Shown: positions 9,818-18,813, counted from the first letter of the stretch. The stretch is 64,000 nucleotides of DNA from Psychrobacter sp. JCM 18900 (GCF_904846625.1 NZ_CAJHBL010000002.1:248001-312000), one strand, 5' to 3'. Notes: generated from the letters alone by a model not told the origin. Made by a program: numbers and translations.

Positions 9818-10576
9818 TTATACGTAATGCACAAACTGTTTTTGATCAAAGCGGAACTGAGTGTTGTAAACGCCATTGTCAGCACGTTCACCTGCGCCAA
9901 TCATCATAATGATATGCTGATCGTCGCCCAGACCTAGTAATCGCTTCATAGCAGGCTCATCGAAGCCGCCCATTGCACAGCTATCAAACCCATGAGCACG
10001 TAGTGCTAGCATGAGGTTTTCGGCGGCAAGTGCGGTGTTATTGGTTGCCCAGTTTTTGGTGTCTTCAAACGTATAGTAAGGCGACTTGATTGGGCCCTTT
10101 ACGCGTCTGACCACTTGCGTCGCGCCCCATTTCGCAGCCGAAACCACGTTGGCTGGGCCGCGCAAAAAGTCCATTGTGACGACTTTGTTGTAGTAGTCTT
10201 TCACTTTCTTTGGCACTGGCTGATCAGGGTATTCACGCAATACTTGCTTAGCGTGATCATGCCAAATGTCCGTACGAGCAACGATGGCAATCAAACGGGC
10301 TGATGTTTTTGCTGCGTTTTGATTCATGCAGTTTTTGACAGCGCGTTTGCGATTGTCAGCATCATCGATAACATAAAATTCCCACGGCTGTAGGTTGCTA
10401 GAGTTTGGCGCTAGCATGGCCAAACGCAGACAGTCTGCCAATACATCGTCAGGGATAGGTGTGTCAGTAAAACGACGCACGGAACGGCGTGACTCTACGA
10501 TATCGCGAAATGCTTGTAGCTGTGGCGTATGGTTTGGTGTGGCAATGGGGTCTTTATTATCGGTGTTGGCATTCAT
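9818..10576 (-). CDS. Nitroreductase family protein
   Basis: This is an FMN-dependent nitroreductase-fold protein. Motifs include RRSVRRFTDTPIP for FMN phosphate contacts, MLAPNSSNLQPWEFYVI, and the late AMGGFDEPAMKRLLG segment. Such proteins reduce nitro compounds, quinones or related electrophiles with NAD(P)H; the natural substrate cannot be told from sequence. Three in-frame starts exist: TTG at 10660, ATG at 10588 and ATG at 10576. The last has GGATCC nearby and is my choice (252 residues); the longer N-terminus is low complexity. It is unusual in lying inside the gcv gene cluster, between gcvH and gcvP and 64 bases before gcvP. Confidence 0.85.
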   Translation of the reverse strand: MNANTDNKDPIATPNHTPQLQAFRDIVESRRSVRRFTDTPIPDDVLADCLRLAMLAPNSSNLQPWEFYVIDDADNRKRAVKNCMNQNAAKTSARLIAIVARTDIWHDHAKQVLREYPDQPVPKKVKDYYNKVVTMDFLRGPANVVSAAKWGATQVVRRVKGPIKSPYYTFEDTKNWATNNTALAAENLMLALRAHGFDSCAMGGFDEPAMKRLLGLGDDQHIIMMIGAGERADNGVYNTQFRFDQKQFVHYV

Positions 10577-10929
10577 ATTAGGATCCATGCTGAGAATTGG
10601 GTTATCAGTTTGCGTCGTTATTGATAGCACGTATTCATTGGGATTCGAATAGGTGATCAATACGAGTCAATGAGATAACGCTTGGTAGCAATAACATCGG
10701 ACGATAATGATTGTTGGAGATCTACATATAAAGCTGCTTTCAAATAACAAGCATGGTCAATGAGCCAATACTTTTAATGAGAAAGGTTGTTCAAACAGTT
10801 TAAATAGAGAGTATAGATACCAGCTGCTGCCAGTATCTATGATGTTTAGTCGGGGCTAGTACTTTGTACGAGCTAAAGTCTTACAAATGCTAATGTCTTG
10901 TGAGAGCATGCTTAGCTTACGTGCTTAGC
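10577..10929 (-). other. Long gap inside the gcv cluster with a hairpin
   Basis: About 350 bases separate gcvH from the preferred nitroreductase start. A hairpin at 10813-10840 has arms ATAGATAC and GTATCTAT around a GCTGC-rich loop, but no T-run follows on the minus strand, so it is not a standard terminator. A 13-base direct duplication containing TGCTTAGCTTA lies at 10909-10932 and includes the gcvH stop codon. A separate promoter for the nitroreductase and gcvP may lie here, but none is clear. Confidence 0.45.
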
Positions 10930-11310
10930 TTATAAGTCGCTTTCGTACTCGTCAGCAGTCATCAGTGCTTCGTAGTCAGCGATGTTGTCAGGCTTCATTC
11001 TGAAGAACCAACCTTCGCCATATGGGTCAGAGTTGATGATTTCAGGATCATCTTCTAGGCCTTCATTGATAGCAACCACTTCACCTGAGATCGGTGCATA
11101 AACGTCAGAAGCCGCTTTTACTGATTCAACAACTGAGATTTCGTCATCAACAGCGATGATGTCGCCTACATCTGGTAGCTCAACGAATACCACATCACCC
11201 AATAGCTCTTGAGCATGGTCAGTGATACCAACAGTGATCGTACCGTCGTCTTCTAGGCGTAGCCACTCGTGACTCGCAATGTATTTTAGCTCTGCTGGGA
11301 TGTTGCTCAT
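10930..11310 (-). CDS. gcvH: Glycine cleavage system H protein
   Basis: GcvH is the 126-residue lipoyl carrier that shuttles the aminomethyl group among the P, T and L proteins. The lipoylated lysine is K65 in VESVKAASD, in the conserved hairpin following VELPDVGD. The N-terminus has the usual [10 protein letters not shown]. Length matches the family (about 125-130). The ATG is preceded by a strong AGGAGA site. It follows gcvT by 117 bases in the same orientation. Confidence 0.98.
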   Translation of the reverse strand: MSNIPAELKYIASHEWLRLEDDGTITVGITDHAQELLGDVVFVELPDVGDIIAVDDEISVVESVKAASDVYAPISGEVVAINEGLEDDPEIINSDPYGEGWFFRMKPDNIADYEALMTADEYESDL

Positions 11311-11427
11311 GGTCTCTCTCCTAAGTGATAGAGGTTAATTAACAAAAATAATGGAGGCTAGGCGTGTCGTCATTTTTATAATCGTGTGTAAAATGACAAC
11401 GCGCTCTAATGATAGAATTTATAAGAC

Positions 11428-12609
11428 CTAAGAGTCAAACTGTTGCTTGCCGTTACGGACAAAAGGTAGCTTCAGTACGCGTACATCGACGAATTTACCT
11501 TTGCCGCGTAGATCGACTTGTACACTGTCATCTTCTGATAAGCTGGTAGGTACACGGGCAATCGCGATTGAGTTTTTTAGGCTAGGGGAGAATGTACCGC
11601 TGGTGATAATGCCAGTTTGCTCATTGTCAGTGCCTTGATTGATAGTCACCGTCATGCCTTCACGCAATACACCACGCGTGGTCAATAGCAGACCCACTTG
11701 CTTCATAGCAGTATTGTCTTCTTTTGACTGCTTACGTTTGCTGACCAATGCTTCACGGCCGACAAAGGCACGATCGTCTTTTAGTGCAAGCGTCCAGCCC
11801 ATGTTGCACTCGTAAGGGCTGATGGTCTCGTCCATATCATGGCCATAAAGATTCATGCCCGCTTCCATACGCAAGGTATCACGCGCGCCAAGACCAGCAG
11901 GTTTGATGCCATTTGCTTTTAGCTGCTCAAAGAAAGCAGGCGCATCATCGGCATGCATAATGACCTCGACGCCATCTTCACCAGTATAGCCAGTACGAGC
12001 TACAAACCAATCAGTGCCTTCGATATCGGTCAAGTCAGCACCAACGAAAGGTTTTAGTGCTGCTAAGGTATCTGCCCAACTTGGTTTGGCTTGAGCCAGT
12101 TTTGCAATAGCATTTGGACCTTGGACGGCGAGCATGGCAAGTTCAGGACGCTCGGTAATCTCAATATTGAAACCTTCGGCGACTTTATTAAATTGTGCTA
12201 AGTCTTTATCACGAGTGGCTGCGTTAGAGACGATACGGTACTCAGTTTCTTCTGCATTCATCAGGTAGACGATCAAATCATCGATGACGCCGCCTTGCTC
12301 GTTGAGCATGCCAGAGTATAGCGCTTTACCAGCGGTAGTGAGTTTGTTGACATCGTTTGCGAGCAGTGTTTGTAGCCAAGCTTTGGTATCAGCGCCTTTG
12401 ATGTCAGTCACAACCATATGTGAGACATCAAACATACCTGCATCTGTACGTACCGCTTCATGCTCTTCAATTTGTGAACCGTAATGAATTGGCAATTCCC
12501 AACCAGAAAAATCGACCAGTTTGCCCTCACTATCAATATGAGACTGGTAAAAAGGGGTGCGCTGAGGAGCTTGGTTACTGCTAGAGTCTTGAGAATGGGT
12601 ATCAGTCAT
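11428..12609 (-). CDS. gcvT: Aminomethyltransferase, glycine cleavage T-protein
   Basis: GcvT releases ammonia from the aminomethyl-lipoyl H protein and moves the one-carbon unit to tetrahydrofolate. At 393 residues it is slightly longer than E. coli GcvT because of a Ser/Gln-rich N-terminal start. Landmarks are [27 protein letters not shown] with the conserved aspartate, and [11 protein letters not shown]. The ATG has AAGGA about eight bases upstream. It is the first gene of the gcv cluster and lies downstream of a tandem glycine riboswitch, so glycine should directly control it. Confidence 0.97.
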   Translation of the reverse strand: MTDTHSQDSSSNQAPQRTPFYQSHIDSEGKLVDFSGWELPIHYGSQIEEHEAVRTDAGMFDVSHMVVTDIKGADTKAWLQTLLANDVNKLTTAGKALYSGMLNEQGGVIDDLIVYLMNAEETEYRIVSNAATRDKDLAQFNKVAEGFNIEITERPELAMLAVQGPNAIAKLAQAKPSWADTLAALKPFVGADLTDIEGTDWFVARTGYTGEDGVEVIMHADDAPAFFEQLKANGIKPAGLGARDTLRMEAGMNLYGHDMDETISPYECNMGWTLALKDDRAFVGREALVSKRKQSKEDNTAMKQVGLLLTTRGVLREGMTVTINQGTDNEQTGIITSGTFSPSLKNSIAIARVPTSLSEDDSVQVDLRGKGKFVDVRVLKLPFVRNGKQQFDS

Positions 12610-12785
12610 AACAAATCCTTATGTGTACATCAGTCGTACTCAGCAGAGTAAGGAGTGATGCGCAACGTAAAAGTAGCGAGAAGCAATATTGCAAGGTGCA
12701 AATATCACATCAAAGGGTGACACAGAAAGCAAAGATGAAGACGTAAGCCAAACAGACGCTATACGTCAGTTTAAGCTAAAGCCCT

Positions 12786-12918
12786 ATCTGTCCTGTGACC
12801 TGAGATTTTCAACACGAATCATCATTTTTGGGCAGTTATATGAGCCCAATCGTTGATGATAGCGTATTTTCTCCCCTTCGGTGGGTAAGACGTCGTCCGT
12901 TCTTACCACTCTCCAGAT
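12786..12918 (-). promoter_or_regulatory. Glycine riboswitch, second aptamer (gcvT-proximal)
   Basis: Read on the minus strand, the conserved glycine aptamer segments occur in order: CTGGAGAGTGG near the 5' end, CCCACCGAAGGGG in the middle, and CTCAGG followed by AGGACAGATAGGG at the 3' end. P1 can form between ATCTG and CAGAT. It lies about 100 bases after the first aptamer and about 180 bases before gcvT, leaving room for an expression platform. Glycine binding normally turns gcv expression on; the switching mechanism here is not resolved. Confidence 0.93.
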
Positions 12919-12998
12919 TTGTTATGCCTTATGTTTGATAAAAAAGTAGTGCGCTGTGAGCGTCATGCTACTAAACACTATCAAACAACAGTGACATG

Positions 12999-13133
12999 CG
13001 TTTTTCAGTCCTTTTACCTGAGCGATTGGCAGGGTGGATGCGCCTTCGGTGGTTATCTAACAATTGCGATAGTTGTATAACCAATAGGGTTTAATACAAA
13101 AACGATGCTGATAAACTCTCTCCTGAAAAACGC
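12999..13133 (-). promoter_or_regulatory. Glycine riboswitch, first aptamer
   Basis: On the minus strand the segment begins with CAGGAGAGAG, has ACCACCGAAGGCGC in the middle, and ends CTCAGGTAAAAGGACTG. The P1 stem is unusually long: GCGTTTTTCAG pairs perfectly with CTGAAAAACGC (11 base pairs). With the downstream aptamer it makes the tandem architecture known for many glycine riboswitches. Upstream to about 13370 is AT-rich DNA that should carry the gcv promoter and the divergent ycgL promoter. Confidence 0.93.
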
Positions 13134-13384
13134 TTTTATTATGAAAGGTTCAAAGCGCTTTTACAAGTCATCAAAGCCATTAAAATAAATAAATTTGGCA
13201 AAAATAATGTTTTGATAGGGCAGTCTGTTAAATAGGTTATGTTTTACAACGATATTTTTATCGCTCATATCAGCGTTTTATCTGTGTGTTTTGACAAAAA
13301 TTACCATAGCAAAACGCAAAGCGACTACTGGTATTTGCCTGAAATATGCTAACCTACGCCCATAGTTTCTGATAGGTGGTTTTT

Positions 13385-13705
13385 ATGCATTGCGATATTT
13401 ATAAATTTCCCAAACACGACGACATGTATATCTACATTGCGCGTCCTGATTATCCTGATGATACTGATGAAATCAAAGACTGGCTTGGTGTGTTACCAAA
13501 AGATTTCCGTGCAGGTTTAGGTCGTAGTAAGTTCGTCATGCATTTGGACTTGTCGACTAAAGATAAGCTCGCTCGCGTCGATAAAGAAGAAGTACTGGCA
13601 AAACTGCAGTCTCAAGGTTACTTTGTGCAGTTGCCGCCGCAAGACGTGATGCGCCGCCAAGCAGAGCTGCGTGCTCGTGAATCGCAGGACAGCATCTATA
13701 ATTAA
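13385..13705 (+). CDS. YcgL domain-containing protein
   Basis: This small protein (106 residues from the preferred ATG) matches the YcgL family of gammaproteobacteria, starting MHCDIYKFPKHDDMYIYIARP and ending with the conserved GYFVQLPPQDVMRRQ segment. An in-frame GTG at 13376 is available, but it overlaps the AGGTGG ribosome binding site, so ATG at 13385 is the likely start. The molecular role of YcgL is not established in detail. It is transcribed away from the gcv operon. In several gammaproteobacteria ycgL lies near rnd; here they are about 7.5 kb apart. Confidence 0.9.
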   Translation: MHCDIYKFPKHDDMYIYIARPDYPDDTDEIKDWLGVLPKDFRAGLGRSKFVMHLDLSTKDKLARVDKEEVLAKLQSQGYFVQLPPQDVMRRQAELRARESQDSIYN

Positions 13706-13966
13706 TAGATTTGTCAGCAAGTAATTGTGGTAGGACATATCAATGCGCTACCTTGAAAATAACGTCGATAAAAACCTACGACACACTTGCTCACATGCAT
13801 TTGAGTAGAGAGTCGTGATAAACTGACACCCTACGCAATGTACATATAAGCCTACATAATGCATAAGTTCATTATGTAGTTGGCCTCATTCTGGTTCTAC
13901 AGAACGCACATATACCGCTAGACACAGATTGTGTCATCGGCGATAAACGCAGGTAAATAAACACGC

Positions 13967-14563
13967 ATGGACTGGTTAAAAAATATCTTACATAGCTTAC
14001 CGCTAGAGTCTATCAGTGACATTCTCGGTGAGATTGCCATTTGGTGGGGCCAAATGGTAAAGGATGTCCCGCCCGCTGATTTGCCGATGTATGCTTATCT
14101 GGGCGGTGCTGTTTTGGTACTAGTACTATGGATACTCGTTGCTCGTGTACTGCCAAAACCATTGGGCGGTATGAGCTGGATGGTTCTGTTTGCAGTATTA
14201 TTAGCACCAGGCACAGCGCTTGGTGATCCGAGCGAGCTTGCACCAGCCAGTATTAGCGTCGTCTATGCTGTGATGATGAAAGATTACGCAGGTGCGGTTG
14301 CCAATATGTTGCCGATATTGGTGATACTGGTCGCAGGGCTGTTTGTTGGTTTTGTATGGCAGCTGATACGCAGCGCATTTGCTTCAAGTTTAGACAAAGC
14401 ACGTAGCCGCAGCGCAGAAGATACGCAGGCCACGTTACAAATGACCACAGGCAGCTATTTGCCAGAAGGCGCTACCGTAACCGAACAGCCTGACACTAAT
14501 GTAAGCTTAAAAAAAGACAGTACGTTGGCTAAAAGAACAGATAGCGATAAGTCTGATAAGTGA
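13967..14563 (+). CDS. Uncharacterised membrane protein, three predicted membrane segments
   Basis: I do not recognise this 198-residue protein. Hydrophobic segments are visible near residues 42-62 (YLGGAVLVLVLWILVARVL), 70-90 and 112-135 (LPILVILVAGLFVGFVWQL). They are followed by a soluble, polar C-terminal tail of about 60 residues rich in T, S, D and K. An AGGT site lies before the ATG. It stands 261 bases after ycgL and before a terminator, so it is probably a single-gene unit. Its position next to the MoxR/VWA pair may be coincidental. Confidence 0.75.
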   Translation: MDWLKNILHSLPLESISDILGEIAIWWGQMVKDVPPADLPMYAYLGGAVLVLVLWILVARVLPKPLGGMSWMVLFAVLLAPGTALGDPSELAPASISVVYAVMMKDYAGAVANMLPILVILVAGLFVGFVWQLIRSAFASSLDKARSRSAEDTQATLQMTTGSYLPEGATVTEQPDTNVSLKKDSTLAKRTDSDKSDK

Positions 14564-14620
14564 TAAAAATAAGCTAGGCGTTGAGACAAAATCACTGTCT
14601 TAAAAGTTATTTGATACCCG

Positions 14621-14650
14621 AAAAAGAGACACCGCTGCGTGTCTTTTTTT
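14621..14650 (+). terminator. Intrinsic terminator after the membrane protein gene
   Basis: A short stem pairs AGACAC with GTGTCT and is extended by A/T pairs. It is followed by a run of seven T, 57 bases after the stop of the upstream gene. Confidence 0.75.
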
Positions 14651-14861
14651 GTGCCAGATTGTTTATTAAGCATATAGATAATAGCTCACTATGAACTATA
14701 CATAACAATTGTTAATAAATGCGAACGCATGAGTATTTTGGCAATGCATCAGGCTGTGCTAATCTAATTTATTCTTTACTAATTTATCCTTTATTAGTCA
14801 TTTATGTTTTAGACCTATCCATTTATAACAACTTATCTATAACAACAATCGAGATCTGATT

Positions 14862-15725
14862 ATGACCACAGCTGACAATACTAAGCAAAACTTTACTGGT
14901 ACCAGTAGTTATATTGCTACCGATGATTTGCAACTGGCCGTAAATGCCGCCATGACCTTACAAAAGCCATTGCTGATCAAAGGTGAGCCTGGCACAGGTA
15001 AGACGTTGCTCGCCGAAGAAGTCGCTGAAAGTTTGGGCATGCCATTGATTACTTGGCACGTCAAATCGACGACTAAGGCTGAGCAAGGACTGTACGAGTA
15101 TGATGCAGTATCACGCCTGCGCGATTCGCAGTTGGGTGATGATAAGGTCTATGACATCGCCAACTATATCAAGCCGGGCAAGCTGTGGGATGCTTTTACC
15201 AGTACAGAGCGTAGCGTACTACTGATTGATGAGATTGATAAAGCCGATATCGAGTTCCCAAATGATTTGCTACATGAGCTTGATAAGATGTCTTTTTATG
15301 TTTATGAGACTGGCGAAACTATTACTGCGGCGCAGCGTCCCGTGGTTATTATTACTTCAAACAATGAAAAAGAGCTACCAGATGCGTTTTTGCGTCGTTG
15401 TTTCTTCCATTACATTGACTTCCCAGAAGAAGAAACCATGCGCCAAATCATCGAAGTGCATTTTCCAGATATTCAAGAAAAACTGGTCAATGATGCATTG
15501 GATATCTTCTATAAACTGCGTGGTATTCAAGGTCTTAAAAAGCCGCCATCAACGTCTGAGTTGGTTGATTGGTTAACTTTGTTACTTGCTGATGATATGG
15601 CTCAGGATGAGCTAGAAGAAAATCTGCGCGGTGAGAAATCTATCCCGCCTCTATACGGTGCGTTGCTCAAAAACGAGGCCGATGTGAGTTTATTACAGCG
15701 TTTTGCCAATATGATGCGTCGCTAA
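14862..15725 (+). CDS. MoxR-family AAA ATPase
   Basis: The 287-residue protein is an AAA+ ATPase of the MoxR/CbbQ class. Walker A is GEPGTGKT (residues 41-48) and Walker B is LLIDEID with D123 and E124. The sensor region TSNNEKELPDAFLRRCFFHY includes the arginine finger pair. MoxR ATPases act as chaperones that, with a VWA-domain partner, activate or assemble enzymes and complexes. The partner is most likely the VWA gene 153 bases downstream. The client is unknown; no enzyme-subunit operon lies beside the pair. Confidence 0.9.
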   Translation: MTTADNTKQNFTGTSSYIATDDLQLAVNAAMTLQKPLLIKGEPGTGKTLLAEEVAESLGMPLITWHVKSTTKAEQGLYEYDAVSRLRDSQLGDDKVYDIANYIKPGKLWDAFTSTERSVLLIDEIDKADIEFPNDLLHELDKMSFYVYETGETITAAQRPVVIITSNNEKELPDAFLRRCFFHYIDFPEEETMRQIIEVHFPDIQEKLVNDALDIFYKLRGIQGLKKPPSTSELVDWLTLLLADDMAQDELEENLRGEKSIPPLYGALLKNEADVSLLQRFANMMRR

Positions 15726-15878
15726 TGTTTGCCGCTTGCGTGGGCTTTAATATCTTGTGTCCGATATCGGATGTCTGATGTGAAAGTCAATGCAAATGCT
15801 CAACCTGTAACTGTACCAATTAATGATATCAGCAATATCACCAGATAATAATATCAGCCAATAAGTGATACGACTCTT

Positions 15879-17102
15879 ATGTTTATCAAACTATTCTATA
15901 CCTTGCGTACTTACGGCGTGCCAGTCAGTACGCGCGAGCTGCTCGATCTCAATGCCGCGCTAGATAAAGGGCTGATGATGCAATCGCATCCTGAAGATCC
16001 AGCACTGACTACTTTTGCTAGCCGCGAAGATATGTATCGGCTGATTCGACTGTGCATGGTCAAAGACGAGCGCCATTTTGATAAGTTCGATCGAGCCATG
16101 GCGGATTATTTTGAAGGCGTCGACAGTTTAGATTTGGATGAATTATTGGCCAAGCTGACGGACGTGCCCAAAGAATGGCTCGACTTGAAGCTAGACCCAA
16201 AAAATCTGACAGAAGAGCAACGTCGATTACTCAAAAAATATGGTTCGCTAGAGGAGCTAATGAAGGTGTTAGAAGAGCGTCTAAAAGAGCAAAAAGAGCG
16301 TCATCAAGGTGGTAGTAAATGGGTAGGGACGGGCGGCACTTCGCCATTTGGTGCCTATGGTGACCATCCAGAAGGCGTGCGTGTCGGTGGTGAGTCTCGC
16401 AAACGTAGCGCAGCAAAAGTCTGGGAGCAGCGTAAATATCGCAATCTCGATGACGACAATCAGCTCGGTACTCGCCAAATTCAAATGGCGCTACGCAATC
16501 TGCGTCAGTTTGCACGGACCGGTAGTGCTGATGAGCTTGATATTCATGAGACGATTAAGCGTACGGCAAAAAAGGGTGTGCTCGATATACACATGCAGGC
16601 AGAGCGCCGTAACCGTGTCAAAGTACTGATGTTGTTTGATGTGGGTGGCAGTATGGATATCCATGTTGAAGCGCTCGAAAAACTGTTTTCTGCGGCAAAA
16701 AATGAATTTAAAACATTAGAGTTCTTTTATTTTCATAACTGCTTGTATGATTATGTGTGGAAGGATAACAATCGTCGCCATAGTGCACCGATGCCAACTT
16801 TTGAGCTACTCAATAAATATGGCCGTGAGTATCGTGTCATCTTCGTCGGTGATGCATCGATGTCACCTTATGAGCTGATGACAGTAGGCGGCAGCGTAGA
16901 GTATATGAATAATGAAGCGGGCATCGTATGGTTGAAACGCGTACTGGAGCATTTTGATAAAGTAACTTGGCTCAATCCTGAAAACCCATCGTATTGGCAA
17001 TATACGCAGACCATCGTTGAAATTAAAAAGCTGTTCGAAAATAAGATGTATCCGATGACGCTACATGGTGTTGAAGAAATGACTCAATATATGGCACGGT
17101 GA
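15879..17102 (+). CDS. VWA domain protein, CoxE-like partner of MoxR ATPase
   Basis: The 407-residue protein has a helical N-terminal half with a strongly charged segment (KVLEERLKEQKERHQGG near residue 135). A C-terminal von Willebrand A domain begins VKVLMLFDVGGSMDIHVE. The metal-site motif is D254-V-G-G-S, with glycine where the classical DxSxS has the first serine. The FFYFHNCLYDYVW and VIFVGDASMSPYEL segments fit CoxE-like VWA proteins. It ends just before a strong terminator and should be co-transcribed with the upstream ATPase. Confidence 0.85.
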   Translation: MFIKLFYTLRTYGVPVSTRELLDLNAALDKGLMMQSHPEDPALTTFASREDMYRLIRLCMVKDERHFDKFDRAMADYFEGVDSLDLDELLAKLTDVPKEWLDLKLDPKNLTEEQRRLLKKYGSLEELMKVLEERLKEQKERHQGGSKWVGTGGTSPFGAYGDHPEGVRVGGESRKRSAAKVWEQRKYRNLDDDNQLGTRQIQMALRNLRQFARTGSADELDIHETIKRTAKKGVLDIHMQAERRNRVKVLMLFDVGGSMDIHVEALEKLFSAAKNEFKTLEFFYFHNCLYDYVWKDNNRRHSAPMPTFELLNKYGREYRVIFVGDASMSPYELMTVGGSVEYMNNEAGIVWLKRVLEHFDKVTWLNPENPSYWQYTQTIVEIKKLFENKMYPMTLHGVEEMTQYMAR

Positions 17103-17166
17103 TTTTAATATTCAGCCCGATTGATGAATAAATAAAATCTGTTAACACAGCTTAAACCCTTATAAC

Positions 17167-17201
17167 AACAGCCGTTATGACAACATAGCGGCTGTTTTTT
17201 T
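17167..17201 (+). terminator. Intrinsic terminator after the MoxR/VWA pair
   Basis: AACAGCCG pairs with CGGCTGTT, and the stem extends through a G-T wobble to 13 pairs with an ACAA loop. A T-run follows directly. It lies 64 bases after the VWA gene stop. Confidence 0.92.
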
Positions 17202-17257
17202 GTCGGTGCCAATGAACTCTATATTGATTGTATATTGGTATGCTTAGTAAAGTGTGT

Positions 17258-17282
17258 TAACATTCATTTTAAATGAATGTTA
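17258..17282 (+). promoter_or_regulatory. NsrR-like operator upstream of flavohemoglobin
   Basis: A perfect inverted repeat with an 11-1-11 layout has arms AACATTCATTT and AAATGAATGTT, and one more outer pair makes it 12-1-12. This length, spacing and base pattern match the known NsrR operator, which is bound by the nitric-oxide-sensing Fe-S repressor. A possible promoter, TTGGTA at 17235-17240 and TAACAT at 17258-17263, would overlap it and be blocked. The site lies about 130 bases before the preferred hmp start. Confidence 0.85.
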
Positions 17283-17413
17283 TAAATCTTTCGAGTTGGT
17301 TTGCTAAAAATTTTGATGACCATTGTAAAAAGGTCTGCTCATTATTACCAATTTAGACAGATTGTTTTTGACATCTCAGTTTATCAATGTAGTTAATGAC
17401 TAAGAGAAACAAC

Positions 17414-18631
17414 ATGGCCTCACCAAAAACGTTAGAAATCGTCACCGCAACTGTTCCTGTACTCGAAGAGCATGGCGTTGCGATTACCACTGTGTTTTAC
17501 AAAAATATGTTTAACGAGCATCCTGAGCTGTTAGATATTTTTAATGAAACCAATCAAAAATTGGGAAGACAACAAACGGCACTAGCAATGACAGTATTGG
17601 CCGCTGCCAAGCACTTGGACAAACTGGCTACGTTGTTGCCACAAGTGACTCAGATTAGCCATAAGCATAGAGCCTTACAGATATTGCCTGAGCATTATCC
17701 TATCGTCGGCAAACATCTAATTGGGGCGATAAAAGAAGTGCTAGGAGAGGCAGCTACCGATGACATTATTGATGCTTGGACAGAAGCTTATAATGAAATT
17801 GCCTCAGTATTTATCCAGATTGAACATGGTATGTATGAAGAAGCAATGTGGCAGGGGTTTGCACCGTTTAAGGTAATTAAAAAGGAAGCGGTCGCTACAG
17901 ATATCGCAGCCTTTACCGTGGTACCAGTCGATAAGAGTGAGAACAATAAAGGCAATGATTTAGCAAACGCTCAAGATATTGATTTAAGCAAGTTAACCTT
18001 AACTGCTGGTCAATATATCACAGTAAAAACAGACCCAAAAGACAGCGACCATATAGCCTTGCGCCATTATTCTCTATACTCTGCCAGTACTGATGCAGGC
18101 ATTCAGTTTGCGGTTCGACGTGACAGCCGTAATGAGCATCATGGGTTGGTCTCTAACTATATGCATGACCAACTAGAAGTCGGTGACACGGTTTTATTAT
18201 CGGCACCAGCTGGTGACTTTGCGCTCAATCAAGATTTGGTACACCAGAATGAGATTCCATTGGTGTTGATGAGTGCAGGAGTCGGGGTGACGCCTGTACT
18301 GTCTATGCTAGAGGCGCAAGTATTAGCCAATCCTAAACGTCCTATTATTTGGGTTTATGCATGTCAAAATATCGCCCATCATGCTTTCTCTGATCAGGTA
18401 GAGGCATTACTTGCTAAGGCTGAGAACGTAGAAAAGCATATTTTTTACTTTGAGTTAGGACAGTTATTAGATGCTGCATGGCTTGAAACATTGCCTAAGC
18501 CTGCTGATATCTATGTATGTGGATCAATGCCGTTTATGGAAAGTATGATTGATGGGTTAGTGGGATTAGATCATGGTGTCGATAGTGTCCATTATGAACC
18601 GTTTGGCCCTAAGATGAGCTTGGGTGGTTAA
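17414..18631 (+). CDS. hmp: Flavohemoglobin, nitric oxide dioxygenase
   Basis: Hmp converts nitric oxide and oxygen to nitrate with NADH, FAD and heme. The 405-residue protein has the expected order: a globin domain (about residues 1-140, with ISHKHRALQI carrying the proximal histidine region), an FAD domain with RHYSLYSA (about residue 215), and an NAD domain with MSAGVGVTPVLSML. It ends with the usual VHYEPFGP. An in-frame ATG at 17396 lacks a ribosome binding site, so the ATG at 17414, after AAGAGA, is preferred. An NsrR-like palindrome upstream indicates induction by NO. Confidence 0.96.
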   Translation: MASPKTLEIVTATVPVLEEHGVAITTVFYKNMFNEHPELLDIFNETNQKLGRQQTALAMTVLAAAKHLDKLATLLPQVTQISHKHRALQILPEHYPIVGKHLIGAIKEVLGEAATDDIIDAWTEAYNEIASVFIQIEHGMYEEAMWQGFAPFKVIKKEAVATDIAAFTVVPVDKSENNKGNDLANAQDIDLSKLTLTAGQYITVKTDPKDSDHIALRHYSLYSASTDAGIQFAVRRDSRNEHHGLVSNYMHDQLEVGDTVLLSAPAGDFALNQDLVHQNEIPLVLMSAGVGVTPVLSMLEAQVLANPKRPIIWVYACQNIAHHAFSDQVEALLAKAENVEKHIFYFELGQLLDAAWLETLPKPADIYVCGSMPFMESMIDGLVGLDHGVDSVHYEPFGPKMSLGG

Positions 18632-18641
18632 GTTTTTAACA

Positions 18642-18749
18642 TATAGTCGGTGAACTACTAAACCGCTACGGCGTTACCCTCCTTAGATGTACTATTTGTA
18701 CAATCTGCAGTCGGCTGCCTTGTAGCCATTTTAGAGTTCTTTGACTATA
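18642..18749. repeat. MITE-like element with imperfect terminal inverted repeats
   Basis: This 108-base segment begins TATAGTCGGTGAACTACTAAA and its other end, read on the opposite strand, begins TATAGTCAAAGAACTCTAAAA. The two 21-base ends match at about 15 positions. It has no coding capacity and sits between convergent genes, just before a terminator. The structure fits a miniature inverted-repeat element, but a single copy in the window cannot prove mobility. Confidence 0.6.
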
Positions 18750-18770
18750 GTATTCAAAATAAACGTTTAT

Positions 18771-18813
18771 AAAGAAGCACTTAGCGTGAAATAATCATGC
18801 TAAGTGCTTCTTT
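18771..18813. terminator. Bidirectional terminator between convergent hmp and phosphodiester glycosidase genes
   Basis: The 15-base arms AAAGAAGCACTTAGC and GCTAAGTGCTTCTTT are perfectly complementary around a 13-base loop. Only short A and T tracts flank the stem, so termination strength is uncertain, but the position between two gene ends is right. Confidence 0.8.

Noticed and set aside
13376..13384. GTG start for ycgL
   Set aside because: It overlaps the AGGTGG ribosome binding site of the ATG at 13385, which matches YcgL relatives.
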